This document shows, piece after piece, positions 12,717 through 25,089 of a stretch of DNA of 64,000 nucleotides (positions are counted from its first letter, which is position 1; each line of letters opens with the position of its first letter). The notes below the pieces were generated by a model, which was not told the DNA's origin, searched no databases, and worked only from the letters and a program-made list of their open reading frames with translations. The stretch is taken from positions 4,394,001 through 4,458,000 of the forward strand of contig JAQISU010000169.1 in NCBI GenBank assembly GCA_029339505.1. The letters are read 5' to 3'. This DNA comes from Unio delphinus. Taxonomy: Eukaryota; Mollusca; Bivalvia; Unionida; Unionidae. The position numbers were made by a program, and so were the translations under genes.

Positions 12717-12960
12717 GGCCATGTAATATAAAGCGCTCACCATTACAGGTCAATACCATCTCACCTCTGTCTGCATGGGTTTGAGTCTTAGGTTTGAACC
12801 ATGTGGGTATGTTAGAATGCATGCCAGTAGCTTCTCGTGGGTTGATGGTTCTAACGGGGGTTTTCCTTGGGTTTTGGTTCTTCCTCCATCATTTGTGCTG
12901 GCTGCCATGTATAGCCTATCTTGTGCTGAAAAATGGCATTAAACCCTACGACAACAACAA
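12717..12960 (+). mobile_element. tRNA-derived SINE, family A, near full length
   Basis: Head with ataaagcgctcaccattaca, body with cacctctgtctgcatgggtt and ttcctccatca, and a 3' end of cattaaaccctacgacaaca. It is in the same orientation as the copy at 4853. Confidence 0.75.
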
Positions 12961-13553
12961 TACATACAATACATAATTTCTAACTTTAATGTGACCAGAG
13001 TTGCCATAATAGTGGCATTATCTGCACCTTTCATGCTTAACTGACTTTCCATATAAACACGTCGGCATGTTGCGTACACTATGGGTGAATTGATTTTCTT
13101 AGACAACAATGTAACGAAGTTCATCCTATTCAGTAACTGCCGAATAATTGCGTAAATTACCATAATGTTGAGAGTTTTGAGTTGTATCTCTTTGCACATA
13201 TGTACGTAGAAATTATACCGCTGGTTAAACCTACATGAAAGGCAGTTTGTGGTTGTCATTATTTTCCTATGCTTGATTCAACATTGGAAGCAGAGGACAT
13301 ACAATTTTCCTTCTATGTATATATATGTGTTGTTGTGCATACACCCAGCCACTGAAAATGGACTTGTCCAGGAACTGGAAATGACTGGCGAACAAAGATG
13401 TCTTTGACACTGAAAACTTCTGTTTGCAATAAAATGTGCAGACGATGAAGTGTTGGGGTCCAACCTGGGCATAATCACTTGTGATATTATACATTAATAA
13501 ATATGTTCTGTGCATCTTTTATCACGTTTGTGCAGAATAGTTTTTAAATCAGT

Positions 13554-13565
13554 GGGGGGGGGGGG
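13554..13565. repeat. poly-G run
   Basis: Twelve consecutive G on the + strand, isolated in AT-rich DNA; a likely length-variable site. Confidence 0.9.
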
Positions 13566-13576
13566 TTTACAAAAAA

Positions 13577-14168
13577 ATGCAGAGCTATATTCAGACTATA
13601 GCGAACAAGCAAATCAAACATCCTAACGCTCCACTGATACACAGATTAACTATGTTGATCAAATATCCATCTCAACATGTTGACTCAGACAACAACCTTC
13701 ATACAAAATGGCCTATTTCCATTACAACTGGCCTAAACCTTCTAAGCTGCAAAGGAATCAGAAACCTCAAAACAACAAGTTCACAGAAATCAGTCTGTCT
13801 AATCTGGTTGTATACAGGCGATTGTGGAGACCAGTCTAGACCACATGTGGCCTCATTGCACTCGACATTCACGATGTCGAGCTTAGTACCTCAGGTTCAG
13901 ACAGATGCCACCTCTCATTTCACTCAGCCCTTGGTCAATTGAAGGACCTCAGTAATCTGTGACACTTTGGAAATCACCATTTCTACCTCTGGTCCATCCA
14001 CAAGTTTTTTTGTCAGCAGCATACCTCAACACTTTTTGCCAGCTTCCGTCTCTGACTCCTTCACTTCTTGATCTCTCTATGTCACAGGAAGACTTAGCCT
14101 TGAGAGCTTCCATTGAAGAAGTTTCCACCTTTTACCTCCTGAGTTATGCCCTCCTCCTACCATACTAA
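13577..14168 (+). other. unidentified C-rich block with two open frames
   Basis: Two frames (13577-13942, 121 codons; 13959-14168, 69 codons) lie in a stretch that is visibly richer in C and in CT/CA dinucleotides than its surroundings. I recognise no domain in either frame on either strand. It could be the remnant of an old retroelement or a processed pseudogene, or simple composition drift. Confidence 0.2.
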
Positions 14169-14820
14169 CCACCAGGACCGGAGCTCCCGCATCTATTGAT
14201 TTTATTACGAAATATTATTTCTGCAGTCTGGCAAAATAACAGGCATTTTGAACTGCTTAAATCATTAATTGCAAAACCTCATCACCAACCATCTTTATCA
14301 TTTTCTGTTACCATATCTTGTGTATTCTGTTACCGTATCTTGTGTATTCTAACTTTCACATTAATTTAATTAATTGAAAACCATCCATACACAAGTTGAT
14401 TTAATTGTTAACTTCTAGTAATAAGAAAATATGTTCAGTTTATGAAATTGTAGAGAGATATTATTTCCAAAGTGATTAATTATTAATATTGTGTATATGT
14501 GTCCACTCTTTCCTTTTCAGCTCTTGACCATTACCATTTTGAGTTTCTGTTTAAATGTTGTACGAGTAGCATTTGATAACCACGCAATATTTGTAATATG
14601 TACTTTAAAAACATGTAAATTCTATGATAATAAATTATTGTCTTGTAATACTAGTAGTTCTTAACTTATATGTGCATGATATGCTGCATGTAATGGCTGC
14701 AAACATTAAGATTGTGCTTCATCAGTTTTGTATGATCTTCCCTTTATACATTGTTTTAATTCTTCACAGGGAAAGTCAGTGTGTTATTTCCACTTTTTGA
14801 CTTTGGCTTACATTTGTTTG
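14169..14820. other. intergenic, nothing recognised
   Basis: AT-rich sequence without supported genes. A short direct duplication of ttaccatatcttgtgtattct lies at about 14309-14350. Confidence 0.5.
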
Positions 14821-14837
14821 CATGCCTTTTCTTATAC

Positions 14838-15075
14838 TCATAAATTGTCTAGATTTGTTTGAAGATTGTCACGCTCCCCAACATTACAGTTTGTCAGGGA
14901 ACAGCCATGTCATCAACAAAACGTTTCTGTTCAGGCAGGTCATTTGGATAGGAAGAGGGTCTAAAGCCGAGTTTTGTGGAAGCCCAGATGTTAATGGCAG
15001 GTTGGACTAGACTCCATCAAGACCAACACTTTCGAGTGCTACATGTAACAATGGCTCTGATCCACTTTAGGGTAT
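14838..15075 (-). pseudogene. decayed LINE reverse transcriptase fragment (Jockey/CR1-like)
   Basis: Reading the minus strand, frameshifted pieces line up with the palm of a non-LTR reverse transcriptase. A piece like SNLPLTSGLPQNSALDPL corresponds to the V-x-SG-V-PQGS-V-LGP motif, then NDLPEQ, then a FVDDMAV piece at the FADD catalytic box. These are followed by a DNLQTNLDNLYE-like stretch. Stops and frameshifts separate the pieces, so it is dead. Confidence 0.6.
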
Positions 15076-18000
15076 TACCATACTTTATGGTAATTTTAAA
15101 AGGATTTTGAGTGAACTTATTTTAATCGAGTGCCAGAATGATATGGTTTGATTTGGTGTCCCTTTGAGCTTCTGGCTACATCTTCCACTAATCATGTTAG
15201 CTGCATCTTACAGGACATTTTCCCCCATAATCTCTGTGAAGGTCATGCAGGATATCTGTGGAACTGTGTGTGTGACTTGTTTTTAAATATTTGCCTATGT
15301 AATACAAATACTTTAATCTTTTACAAATATGGCGGTCTTGCATACTTCTTATAGAAATTGGTCGGCATTGCAATCACTTAAAAGACCCTATTGAAAATAG
15401 CAGCTAAAATATTATAATGTAGTCAATAGCTCGATTCAGTGACACCTGCCCGATCACAGCATTGCAAAAAATTCATTATTTTTTATATTATTATTATTAT
15501 ATATTATGTTACAAAATATTAGGTATATTAGAATCATTCTAGGTGTTTTTGTTTTGTTTCAGCAACGGCAGCTATCTTTCAAGGCAAATCGGCATCAAGT
15601 GTGGATATTAGATAGCCCATAATGCTTGTACTATTTTTCTGCCCAAGTTGGTTAAATTCTGCAGAGTATTTTCTGAGATGAAGTCATTCAGTTTTTTGAC
15701 ATGCTAAGAGCGATAGCTCTGCTTGTTTTTGCGGAAGCACTCTTGGTGGAATGGTACAGTTTTAAAAAATTGGCAAAGAGATGATACGATGATCCTTGAA
15801 CATTTTGTTGGCTACGAGTGTTTTTTAAAGACGTATCTCAGTCTGTTCTCTTGCAACTCCATGGTCATAAACTAAGTAATAGAAAGAACCAAAACCAACA
15901 AGTTTAGTAAAACTTAACAAATAATTTAAGTATTTTGACTTTGCTCAAAATATTAATATCTGAGTGCAACACAAAAGAGGAACACAGGAAATTAGGATGA
16001 CTCTAAAATAAGAATGCTTCTGCACAGCTCCCACCTTCTGTTGTGACCATATTTTGCAACATACGATGCGTGAAGGATCTTACTGTTCAATTTATATCGG
16101 AATTGCCTATTAACTTAACTAAGTCAACCAATATGAAGTTACTGAATTATTCTAGAACCTTCCAAATCCCGGCAGCCAATGAAAACTTAACTCAGTGACG
16201 CCAGTAACTCTTGTTATTTAGGTTATTGTAATAATTGTCAACACATACAGAAGCAACTATCTGTGTATCCTATTTAATATTACGCTCTTACCAGACTCGG
16301 GTCATGTAGGCAAAATCTAACAAAAGATGTTTGGTGTAATTTACAGCCATGAATAAAAATGACAAAAATTAGATAAATGACATGCCAAGAGATACAAAAT
16401 AGATTTAGATAAGCATAACATCTCACGTTTATTTCTTAATTCGTGTGCGTAGTTTAGTTTGAACAGTATTTAATTTTCTAAACAAAACAATCTTCGAATA
16501 TAATTCAAAAGAATACAGTATATTGGGTCTCGTTAGGATCAAGAAAGCTAATTAAAAATTGCTTTAACTATTGCAAACAAATTATAACAACCAGAGTTTG
16601 TCTACTGCCTGATAGTTCACTGACATAGATGTATATAATAGATGTATTTACATCATGAATTCTGTTATATGTAATTATAATGAGCTATATAATAAGAAAA
16701 TAGGATACATCTATTAATTTGTGTGTTTGGTAATTATATGAAGGTATGTTCTACTCAAAATATTTGTGTATTAATTTGACCAGAATTCACGGAATTAATG
16801 AATATCTGGTTGCAATGTCAATATGTTACTTTGACAATAACACAATGTGTCAGAGCAGTGTCTTTGCCTTGCATAGCGCCTAGTTTTCGAATGATGATTT
16901 AAGAATAAACTGCTATATAATTTGTTCGTTTATTTGTACATTCATCTTTTAGATAATATAAATTTAAACAAGTTATGGGTGAGGACACAAATGAAATTAT
17001 ATCTGACGAATGTCATTTGTCAGCAAAGCAGTAAACGCGTGTTAAGTAAACTAAATTAACATTTCCATTTTTTGTTTTAAATTACTGAAACAAATAAAAT
17101 TATTTTTTCACTTAGATTAAATTCCTGTTATGATTAGTAACATCCTCACCCCAATTCAAGCCTTGACATTTATTTCATGTACATCTCACGACCCAATAAA
17201 GAAGCAATGAAGTATTTAAACATTACTAATTATTGAGAATTGACTTCCATTTCTCACTAATTCGCTCCATTGAAATCACCTTCTTTCTGAGGTATCAGGA
17301 GGTGTGATTCAATAAGCAGTTGGTTCGTGTTGCAAAAACATACATGTTTATTTAATATAAGGTGGGTTATACCTTACGTAATCAACTTTTAGTTGTTACC
17401 TTCCTATAAAGACAGTCTCAATTCATATGGTGAATGATTCTTTACTTTCTGTACATACACCATAGGTTTTTATTGTTTGTTTTGAGAAACAATAATTTAA
17501 CTCGATCTACAGAAAGTATCAATGAAAGTGTTTTAATAGATATAACTTTTGCAGAATTTATCCAAATTGAAAAGAAAGTTTTATTACAAATTTATACAAA
17601 TGCTACAGTTTCGCCATAGCTGCCGTAACTACAAGTAGCAAAACAATTACACGAGTTCATGTTGAAGAAAAGCTAATAAAACAATTTTTTTAAAAATAGA
17701 CAAAGCAAGCTGAACAGAATTTGAGAAACCTTAATATGCGATGGTATTCTAGAGGAAGATACAAAAACTAACGAAGCATTGAAACTATTGCAATTAAAAC
17801 ATATAATCAACAACATTGGAGAAAATTGATCAGAAGGTACCATACAGCCACAGATTTCATGGCCAACGTCTCTTGATCACTGTTATCGGTCAGGTGAGCG
17901 ATCACTATGTCACTTGGGCTTCCAGTTCATCCTACCCTTCATGGACGAATAACTGCCATAGCCTGACAGGTTATGAATAAATATAGCCTTGTAGTTTGTA

Positions 18001-18180
18001 TATTGGTATTTTAAATTGCATTCGTTATGATCAGGACAAATCCCCCCGACACACACACACACACACACGTTGTCTGGGAATATGGCATGTATGTATCAGT
18101 TGGGAGTTCAGAGGTTTCTATCCCCCAACCCTCTTCCTCTGGTGTAATTTACAACGATAGAATTGTCAGATAAGATGAGA
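15076..18180. other. intergenic, nothing recognised
   Basis: No conserved frame could be supported. The frame at 17434-17619 has no recognisable domain. A short (CA)n run lies near 18052-18068. Confidence 0.45.
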
Positions 18181-18239
18181 ATGCCCTTTACTGGCAGCAA
18201 CTCTGTCACATCTGAAATGCCTAGAGCTTTGAACTCCAG

Positions 18240-18335
18240 TATATGTTTTCTATTAAATAGGCCCTACAGGGCCACATTCCAGTAACCTACTGAATTGAGG
18301 TCAGGAGCTGGAGACAATCTGCTGTGCTGGCATGT
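18240..18335 (-). pseudogene. possible mariner/Tc1-type transposase scrap
   Basis: On the minus strand one frame reads SPAPDLNSVGYWNV, resembling the S-PDLNP-V-(D)Y catalytic region of mariner-like transposases. It is followed by an in-frame stop. No transposase N-terminus or terminal repeats were found nearby, so this is tentative. Confidence 0.22.
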
Positions 18336-18397
18336 GTGTAAATTGTGATTTATATTTGCTAAGATGAGATCTGATGTATTCTACAACTGGAATCGCT

Positions 18398-19638
18398 TTA
18401 TCCAGTGATAAAAACGCTAGGGCAAGAGAATCTGCAATGGTTACATAAACACGTGGTCATAGATGATGACATACGTGCCGCACAAAGGAGACCAACAGTA
18501 AATAAATTCATGGAGGCGGAATTCTTTGACAGAATAGTAAACACAACTGAAATGATTTCGTAGCACGTTCTTGAGGGAGACAAATTCTGCTCGCATGCAT
18601 TTTGAATTCCACATACAAGAGGATAAACTGAGACAATATCCGATTGTTTCTTACTGGCTCCAAGACAATAGTTTATATCTTCTTGATACAACTTACTTTG
18701 AACTTTTGCAGTTGGTTTTCTAGGAAGATGAAAGTCACCGATGTGGAGGTCACTTTTAAATGCCATATAACTCCGTAATTCTTATGAAGACCAATGGATT
18801 GATGTTCCGACTAAATCGTTAACCAACAGCTCTGAATGCAAACCTCTAAACTTTCCTGGAAGACTTGTGCTTTGGAATATGGAGGTACACATCTTGAAGC
18901 TCTAATCTGATTGTGAAATAACTATTTATCAGCACTGAGAACTAGTCTCTAGTTCAGGCAGCCTATTTCAGAAGCGAGACACATTATGTGTGCCCTTTCT
19001 GAAATAGGCTGCCTGAAGAAAAAGGTTAAGAGAGCCTAATGACAGGTAGAAGTGTGTTGTTGACCTTTGACACCAAGAACAGTCTGTTGTAAATCCAGTC
19101 CGAATTTGCATTTTGAGCACTCTTGAATACCCATTTTATGCTTATTTCTTGCTGCAGAACATCAGCCCATAATGGGTATTTTGGGTCATATGTAGCAAAG
19201 GATGTCATGACAATGGAGGAGAGGCGCTGAACAGAATATGAGGTCCAAGATGATTTGCATGATCCACAGATCATAGCGGTAAAAACCTTTAACATTCTGT
19301 GACAAGTCGTCCTCCATGAAACGGTAGGATTAATATGACAATTTTCTGCAGGAAGGTTGCTGATTGGCAGTAAACGTTTGATCGAAGTGTACTTAATCTT
19401 GGTGTTGTTTTGTTTTTTCTTGATAGGAAACTGTCTTCTTTCTTGAGAAAATGGTTGTAAGACTGGTCCTCCATTTGGCATCATTTAGAGGAGCTCTTTC
19501 TGTTTCATTGTCCTCTAATCTGAAAAGGGCGGAAGTCTTGGATATTTTGCAAGTGCGAGTTGCTCTTTCATGGCCAGTTTCTATTACATGAGCATGGATG
19601 GGCACGTTGGATGAAGATGCCAATGATCTGTGTGGCAT
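18398..19638 (-). other. overlapping unidentified frames
   Basis: Three minus-strand frames (18398-18766, 122 codons; 19026-19484, 152 codons; 19393-19638, 81 codons) lie close together in sequence that is less AT-rich than its flanks. No domain is recognised. They may be a decayed transposon or host pseudogene, perhaps related to the scrap at 18240-18335. Confidence 0.2.
18953..19017. repeat. perfect inverted repeat, 20-bp arms
   Basis: Arms at 18953-18972 and 18998-19017 are exact reverse complements (ttcaggcagcctatttcaga) around a 25-bp loop. Confidence 0.95.
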
Positions 19639-19821
19639 TATATTGTCCCTTAAGGTAAGATGATGTGGATAAAATATTTCTTTGAAAACGATGAAAACGG
19701 TGTAAGTTCACTATTTCTGTCAAGGATATGACAGTGTGTGTTGTTCGGCACTAGTTAGAACATATGCCATCCATAATTAGCAGAGTTATCGATGGGTGAG
19801 GCTAATACAGACATCACAATC

Positions 19822-20077
19822 AAGTCAATCATGATTGCAGTGGGGTAGTTTATAGTTATGTCTAGCATTGGGGCATCATGCCACTGACATGCAGCATCAT
19901 GTCTCACCCATTTGCATTATCCCGACACATGGCCGACCCATCCTAATACTAACCACGCCACGATGAGCGCAAATCGAGAGAGCTGTTGGTACCATTTTTA
20001 TGTGTATGACTCAGGTTCGAACCCGCGACCTCCTGCATCGGAGTCGGACGCTCTAACCACTTAGGCCACAAGAGCGT
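19822..20077 (-). mobile_element. tRNA-derived SINE, family B, minus orientation
   Basis: The head lies near 20077 with an A box (gcctaagtggttagagcg) and a well-kept B box (gggttcgaacc). The body matches the copies at 4316, 47667 and 62805. This copy preserves the tRNA-like head best. Confidence 0.8.
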
Positions 20078-20699
20078 TTATAAATTGTTTGGAAGGCAGT
20101 TGGTCTTTCTTGGCCAATAGATCGACAGATGTAAGGACTTTGTACAATTGTAATGAAAGCATAGACAAAATCCAGAAAACTTTGATCCATAAGTGGATGC
20201 CAAGTCATATTTAAACAATTTCAAGACCATGTTTGGACTGGGGGATTTGGTCAAATTGGGATGCTGTAACCCTCAGATATTTATCGAAATAATAATGAAT
20301 GGTCCAGGAACAGTACAAAACATCCAGCACTGGAATGCTGCTGTGATGGATCCGGTGCTATGAATCTCCAATGAACTTGAGATGTTACTAGGCATCTGGA
20401 AGTGGAGTTTACATAGCTGCTGTTCCGTTCTGATGGAGCAAAAAGGTATGGTGTTCCTATTCGAATAGTAGATGGTAAGGAATTGTGACCTGGAACCCCG
20501 AGACTCGATCATTGCTGTAGTTGGTGTGACAGGTTAAATAGATATTATGAGACAGGAACTGGATCTATACCGTTCGTTATTCAATACTGGTACTAGGACT
20601 ATCAATTTTGGATATCTGGTGCAAAACGTTTGAAGACGCCAGGCTTGGGTTTATTAGGATTATTGCAAACTGATGAAAATTTGAAATGGTCAATTTACC

Positions 20700-21203
20700 A
20701 TTGGACTTTTGTTTATCAAATGTGTCATGGATTTCCAAAACAAAACAGGTTAACTAAATCCTGATTGGTTAGTTGCTAAAGTACCTGACCTTGCTAGCAC
20801 ATACAGGTCGTTGAGGAGCAACTCAGTTGTGATTTTTTGAGAGGAATGATTTATTTAAATTATTCATTGGAATTAAAAAGAACTTTCACTTTATGATATA
20901 GTAGCTTTTGGAATTGCTGCAAATATATTTACAGACATTTTGGATCATATCATTATGATACATCAAGACTAATGGCACATCAGAACAAAACAATAAAGTC
21001 AACTTTATTCAGAATACCACTGGAATTCATTTGGATTACTCAATATTTTTGGACTTGTAATAGAATTTAGGACCATCCAGGATTTCATTCACCATACTGT
21101 GTTAAATTTTTGAATTTGTATTTTTGGGAAAATGTATTGTCAAGTTTTGCAAAACGTGTTGGTTTTTTTGCTTTTTCTGTCACTTAGTTTAAAATCAAGA
21201 AAA
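20700..21203 (+). repeat. left LTR (diverged)
   Basis: It shares ordered segments with 25090-25690: gctaaagtacctgaccttg, then tttaaattattcattggaat, then ggcacatcag, then a ttttggactt segment, then tttctgtcacttagttta. The left boundary is approximate. Confidence 0.55.
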
Positions 21204-21222
21204 TTGAGGGCTCATCCTGCAA
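21204..21222 (+). other. primer-binding-site-like sequence
   Basis: The sequence ttgagggctcatcctgcaa directly follows the left LTR and resembles the tRNA-Pro-type primer-binding region of retroelements. Several mismatches are consistent with an old copy. Confidence 0.4.
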
Positions 21223-21377
21223 CACAAATGTCTTAATAATATATCTGAGAAATTGCAATTGTCTTTTTAAAAAAAGTTATATTCACTTTGGGTTTCAATT
21301 TACTTAGTGCCTTTTATTCCACATAATTGAAAAATCTTAAGTGATGCCACCATGTCATCTAAATTGGTGAACTTTGT

Positions 21378-22320
21378 TTGAGATCCTACCCAGAAAGGGC
21401 TCAAGTCCTTGAAAAGGATGAGTTGTTTGAGCTCATCAGACTTAAAAAAAAATCTGAAACAAAGACTTCTTTAATAAAGCTAGAGAATATTTTGGTTCTT
21501 TATTTGGTGAAAGAGGATATTCTTGATAAAAGTGCTTTGGGTTTGATTACTAAGTCTCTACTGGGTAAAACTGACAATACCCCGAGTTATGACATCTTCA
21601 GCTTCAGCAGGAAGTAATGCAAATGCAAAGAGAGAAAGAAGAAAGAGAAATGCAAATACGAACAGATAAATGAGAAATGCAAACACAAAGAGACAAAAGA
21701 GGAATGCAAATACAAATATGATGAATGGAAATGCTATTTCAATTAAATGAATTAGGACTGGCAAGTAGAGCACACTTTCCCCCTGAACACCCAAGTTCAG
21801 GTTTTGATGGTACCAGAAATATTAGGTTGGTACCCAGTTTAAAGAAAAGGAAGAAGATTGATAGTTTCCTCATTTTGAGACAACTGATGAAATTTTTAAA
21901 TAGTCCAAAGAATATTGGACTTTTCTAAAATAACAAAAAGTACATATTGGCAGAGGTTGCAAATGAAAGTGCTAATTATGAGAAAGGTTATGAGTTTGCT
22001 ACCTGAGGCATTTCATCAAAGGTTTAGGAGCTGTAGAAAGAAAAACTAGTCAGACCTTTGTCAAGTTTGCATGGAAAAAAGAACTATTTGATATGCAGTG
22101 TACAGCCTAGAAAGTTAATTGAGATTATGGTAACTTCAGACAACGCAAACTGACTGAAGAGTTCAAGAATTACATCCATGGTGACATCAAGATCTACCTT
22201 GATGAGAAAAGGTTAAAACTTTAAAAAAATGCTGCAAGGACAGATGTTGACTATTCCTGGACTACAAAACAGCTAATCCTGGACTAAAAAAAAAAAGTTT
22301 CATTTGTCAATAAATCTTTC
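21378..22320 (+). pseudogene. gypsy-type gag remnant
   Basis: Pieces in different frames carry the charged stretch rich in Glu, Lys and Arg (about 21600-21730), then a capsid-like piece with FDGTRNIRLVPSLKKRKK near 21800, then a K-x-TEEFKNYIHGDIK-like piece near 22150-22200. Several stops interrupt it. The frames at 21378-21617 and 21725-21928 are fragments of this. Confidence 0.6.
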
Positions 22321-22329
22321 TCTTAGCAG

Positions 22330-23220
22330 GTGTTTGGCCACCAAAAAAGGCCAAAACATTTCAGTCTCATACAAGTACCTCCAAATCTTAAACAGGCACT
22401 ACTATCAGGAATCAAACTTCTGATAACACTGATCAGGAATCTTAACCGCTTCCTGTCAGAATTTATTGCAAGAAGAAAAGGCATGTTATTTCTGATTGCT
22501 ACTGGGTGGAATCCAAGTAACAGAATAAAGATAGAGTTATTCCAAATGCTCTTATTTCTAAGTGGTCTAGGTCATGGTGCTGTATTGAAAACAAATACAT
22601 TTGTTGGGTCAAACAAACTCGGTCTGATTGTATTATGGAGAATTATGACTCCCTGAAAGGTTGAAAGGTTCTTATCAGTTGGTGGTAATTTTGCCAAGCC
22701 TATCCCTACTACAATATAAGATGTATGTTTTATTATGTATGTTGCAGTTTTCTTGTCAAAGTGTTCTTATTAAGGGAGTGGCATGCAGCTTTGTTGATGT
22801 TCCTCTCCATTTTGTTTATTTGTCATCAGACTTAGTCAAAGGACTGGAGACTATATAGGTGTGGTGCTTTCTTTGCCCATGGAAGGCATTATTTTATTAA
22901 AAGCAGATAAGGTTGTGGTTAATCCACTTGTAACTGACAGGCCTTGTTTGGATCAAAATGTTGATCAAATTACAATTGTTTTTCCCCAGCTTGTACAGAT
23001 AAATGTACTTAAGTTATGGCAAGAAGAGCTCTTGAGAATAATGTTGATCAGGAAATTATTCATGTAACTGACACATTGGTCAGTCTTCCAGTGAGGTCAC
23101 TTTTGCTCCTAATATTGATCAAGCACAAGGTATTGATCACAGTGATCCTCATATTACTTTTTGTTCTCTTTATTCTAATCAGGATGACACAAGATAATCA
23201 CTAGTTGTCTCAAAGGAACA
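22330..23220 (+). pseudogene. gypsy-type zinc-knuckle, protease and linker remnant
   Basis: A damaged zinc-knuckle-like piece lies near 22470-22500. It is followed by a frame with VDVPLHFVYLSSDLVKG (about 22795-22845) and PLVTDRPCLDQNVDQIT (about 22927-22976), and MARRALENNVDQEI in another frame from 23016. These phrases occur between the protease and integrase regions of Gmr1-like gypsy polyproteins. Confidence 0.55.
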
Positions 23221-23269
23221 AGATGATATAATCTCCCGTTTGTTTCACAAGGTTATTAACAAAACTAAA

Positions 23270-23996
23270 GCTACACAAAAACAGACTTATTTTTGTTTAA
23301 ATGGTTCCTTATGAGAAAATGGATATTGCCTGAGGTACCCGCTAGTGAAAAGTGGTCAGTGACAAGTCAGTGTTCCTAAGTCATATCAACAGGAAATTAT
23401 AAGTCTAGCCAATGACATCCTTGTTTGGTTATTTAGGAACCACTAAGATTTATCAAAAGATAATTTTTAAAGGCCAAAATTAAAAGTAATGTTTCTAAAT
23501 GCTGTAAATCTTGTCACACTTTTCAAATGGTTGGAAAACCCATCAGAGGACACCTAAGGCTCATCTGCAACATATTCCTTCCATTGACAATGCACAAGAT
23601 TTCCAGAGACTGATCCTTTAAGGAATATTACAACTAAATCCATAATAAAAACTTTGCAAAAAGGTTAGCTTTTAAAACTTTTAGCCTTCCCAAAGCTGTC
23701 CAATATGATCAAAGGTCAAATTTTTTGTCTGAATTTATGCATGAATTAGGCATCAATCTAATTCTTCTGCCCATCACCCTGTGGGTCATTTTGAAAAGAT
23801 TTCATTAAACTTTGATGAATATGATTCAGTCATATTGCCATGATTTTGGAAAAGAGTGGAATAAGGGAGTTTATTTGTTGTTGTTCAAAAATCAATTCAA
23901 GAATCTAACTTTAGTCCATTTTAACAAGTTTTTGGACATATTGTTCAGACCATTCAAGTCATTAACGGAAAAATATCTTTCAACTGAAGATTCATA
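23270..23996 (+). pseudogene. gypsy-type integrase remnant
   Basis: The zinc-binding region near 23490-23545 reads CCKSCHTFQMVGKP. A catalytic-core piece near 23690-23750 contains LPKAVQYDQRSNF, the DQG-like box. The end of the core near 23835-23890 contains HDFGKEWNKGVYLLLF. Multiple frameshifts and stops are present. It lies upstream of the reverse transcriptase. Confidence 0.6.
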
Positions 23997-24009
23997 AGAA
24001 AATTTTCTT

Positions 24010-24480
24010 GATGTCTCTTACTTCAAACAGATCAAAACAAATTAATTTCCACTGCCAAGAATCAATGACTGCATTGATTAAATTGGAAATGCAAAATATG
24101 TCACCAAATTTGACCTTTGAAAGATTATTGAAATTTCCACTTACTTTAGGAGCAAAAGAAATTTTGACACTTGTATCACCAGATGGACTTTATCAATATA
24201 AACTGATGCCAATTTGATGACTGGTTCACCTTGTTTAAAGTTTAAAGAACATGATAACATCGGTTCTAGATACTTGCAATGATTACATCAATGATGTTAT
24301 CATCTACAATAACACCTTGAAAAATCACTTTGAAACATGCAAAAGTTCTTTGCTCGAGTCATTGTTGCAAATATGACAATTTGGGTAAAAGTTAATTTTG
24401 CTATGCTTGTTACATATTTAGGACATGTGGTGCAGGGTCAAGTACAAGTTATATAACTTAAGGTCATGGCTATTTTTGAT
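24010..24480 (+). pseudogene. gypsy-type reverse transcriptase remnant
   Basis: Pieces near 24060-24215 include a GNAKYVTKFDL-type stretch and SPDGLYQYKLMP, typical of the fingers/palm of gypsy reverse transcriptases. A later piece near 24410-24445 reads VTYLGHVVQGQVQV. The catalytic YxDD box is not intact; the segment between these pieces is truncated. Confidence 0.6.
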
Positions 24481-24710
24481 TTCAAAGTGTCCATCACTTC
24501 TTTCAGCTAAAGATTTTAATAAATCATATAAAGTGTTTGTTTTATAAAGTGCAGTTTCTCTATATGGCTTTATTCTGGATATTGTATTATTCATAAGATA
24601 TATTCCTGTGTAATATTAATTTACTGTTTGTTTGAATAATAAGTAGAAAAGGCTTGCCCTTTTTCTTTATGAGGGGAAGGGTTATATATATCTTAATTAT
24701 GTGTTTCATG

Positions 24711-24957
24711 TTGTTGTTGTTGCTGTTTTAGGGTTTAATGCCATTTTTCAGCACACGATAGGCTAGACATGGCGGCCAGTATTATTGGTGGAGGAAGAAC
24801 CTGGGAAAACCACCGGAAAGAACCACCGACCCACGAGAAGCTACTGGCAAACTTTCTCACATAACTACATTAGCCGAATCTTAGACCTGAACCCACGCAG
24901 ACAGAGATGAGACATCAGTGATCCATAAAGGAAAGCGCTTTAGACCACTTGGGGCCC
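24711..24957 (-). mobile_element. tRNA-derived SINE, family A, minus orientation
   Basis: The tail (complement of the acaacaacaa end) begins at 24711 and the tRNA-like head lies near 24957 (agtggtctaaagcgctt on the minus strand). It interrupts the decayed LTR element between its reverse transcriptase and right LTR. Confidence 0.78.
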
Positions 24958-25089
24958 AGACTATAGCTTGTAAGGATCCTTTAGTAAATACCATATTAAA
25001 TACAAATTTTCTTGATGACTTTGGGTTTGTACTTTATTATGTGGTCATTCGTTTCAAGATAGTGAGCTGTACTCTTATCAAAGCAAACA

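Noticed and set aside
17434..17619. 61-codon plus-strand frame
   Set aside because: No recognisable motif, no splice context and AT-rich codon use equal to the flanks.
19990..20077. Possible tRNA gene from the A and B boxes
   Set aside because: The boxes belong to the head of a SINE with a body shared by three other copies; no complete cloverleaf or separate tRNA end was seen.
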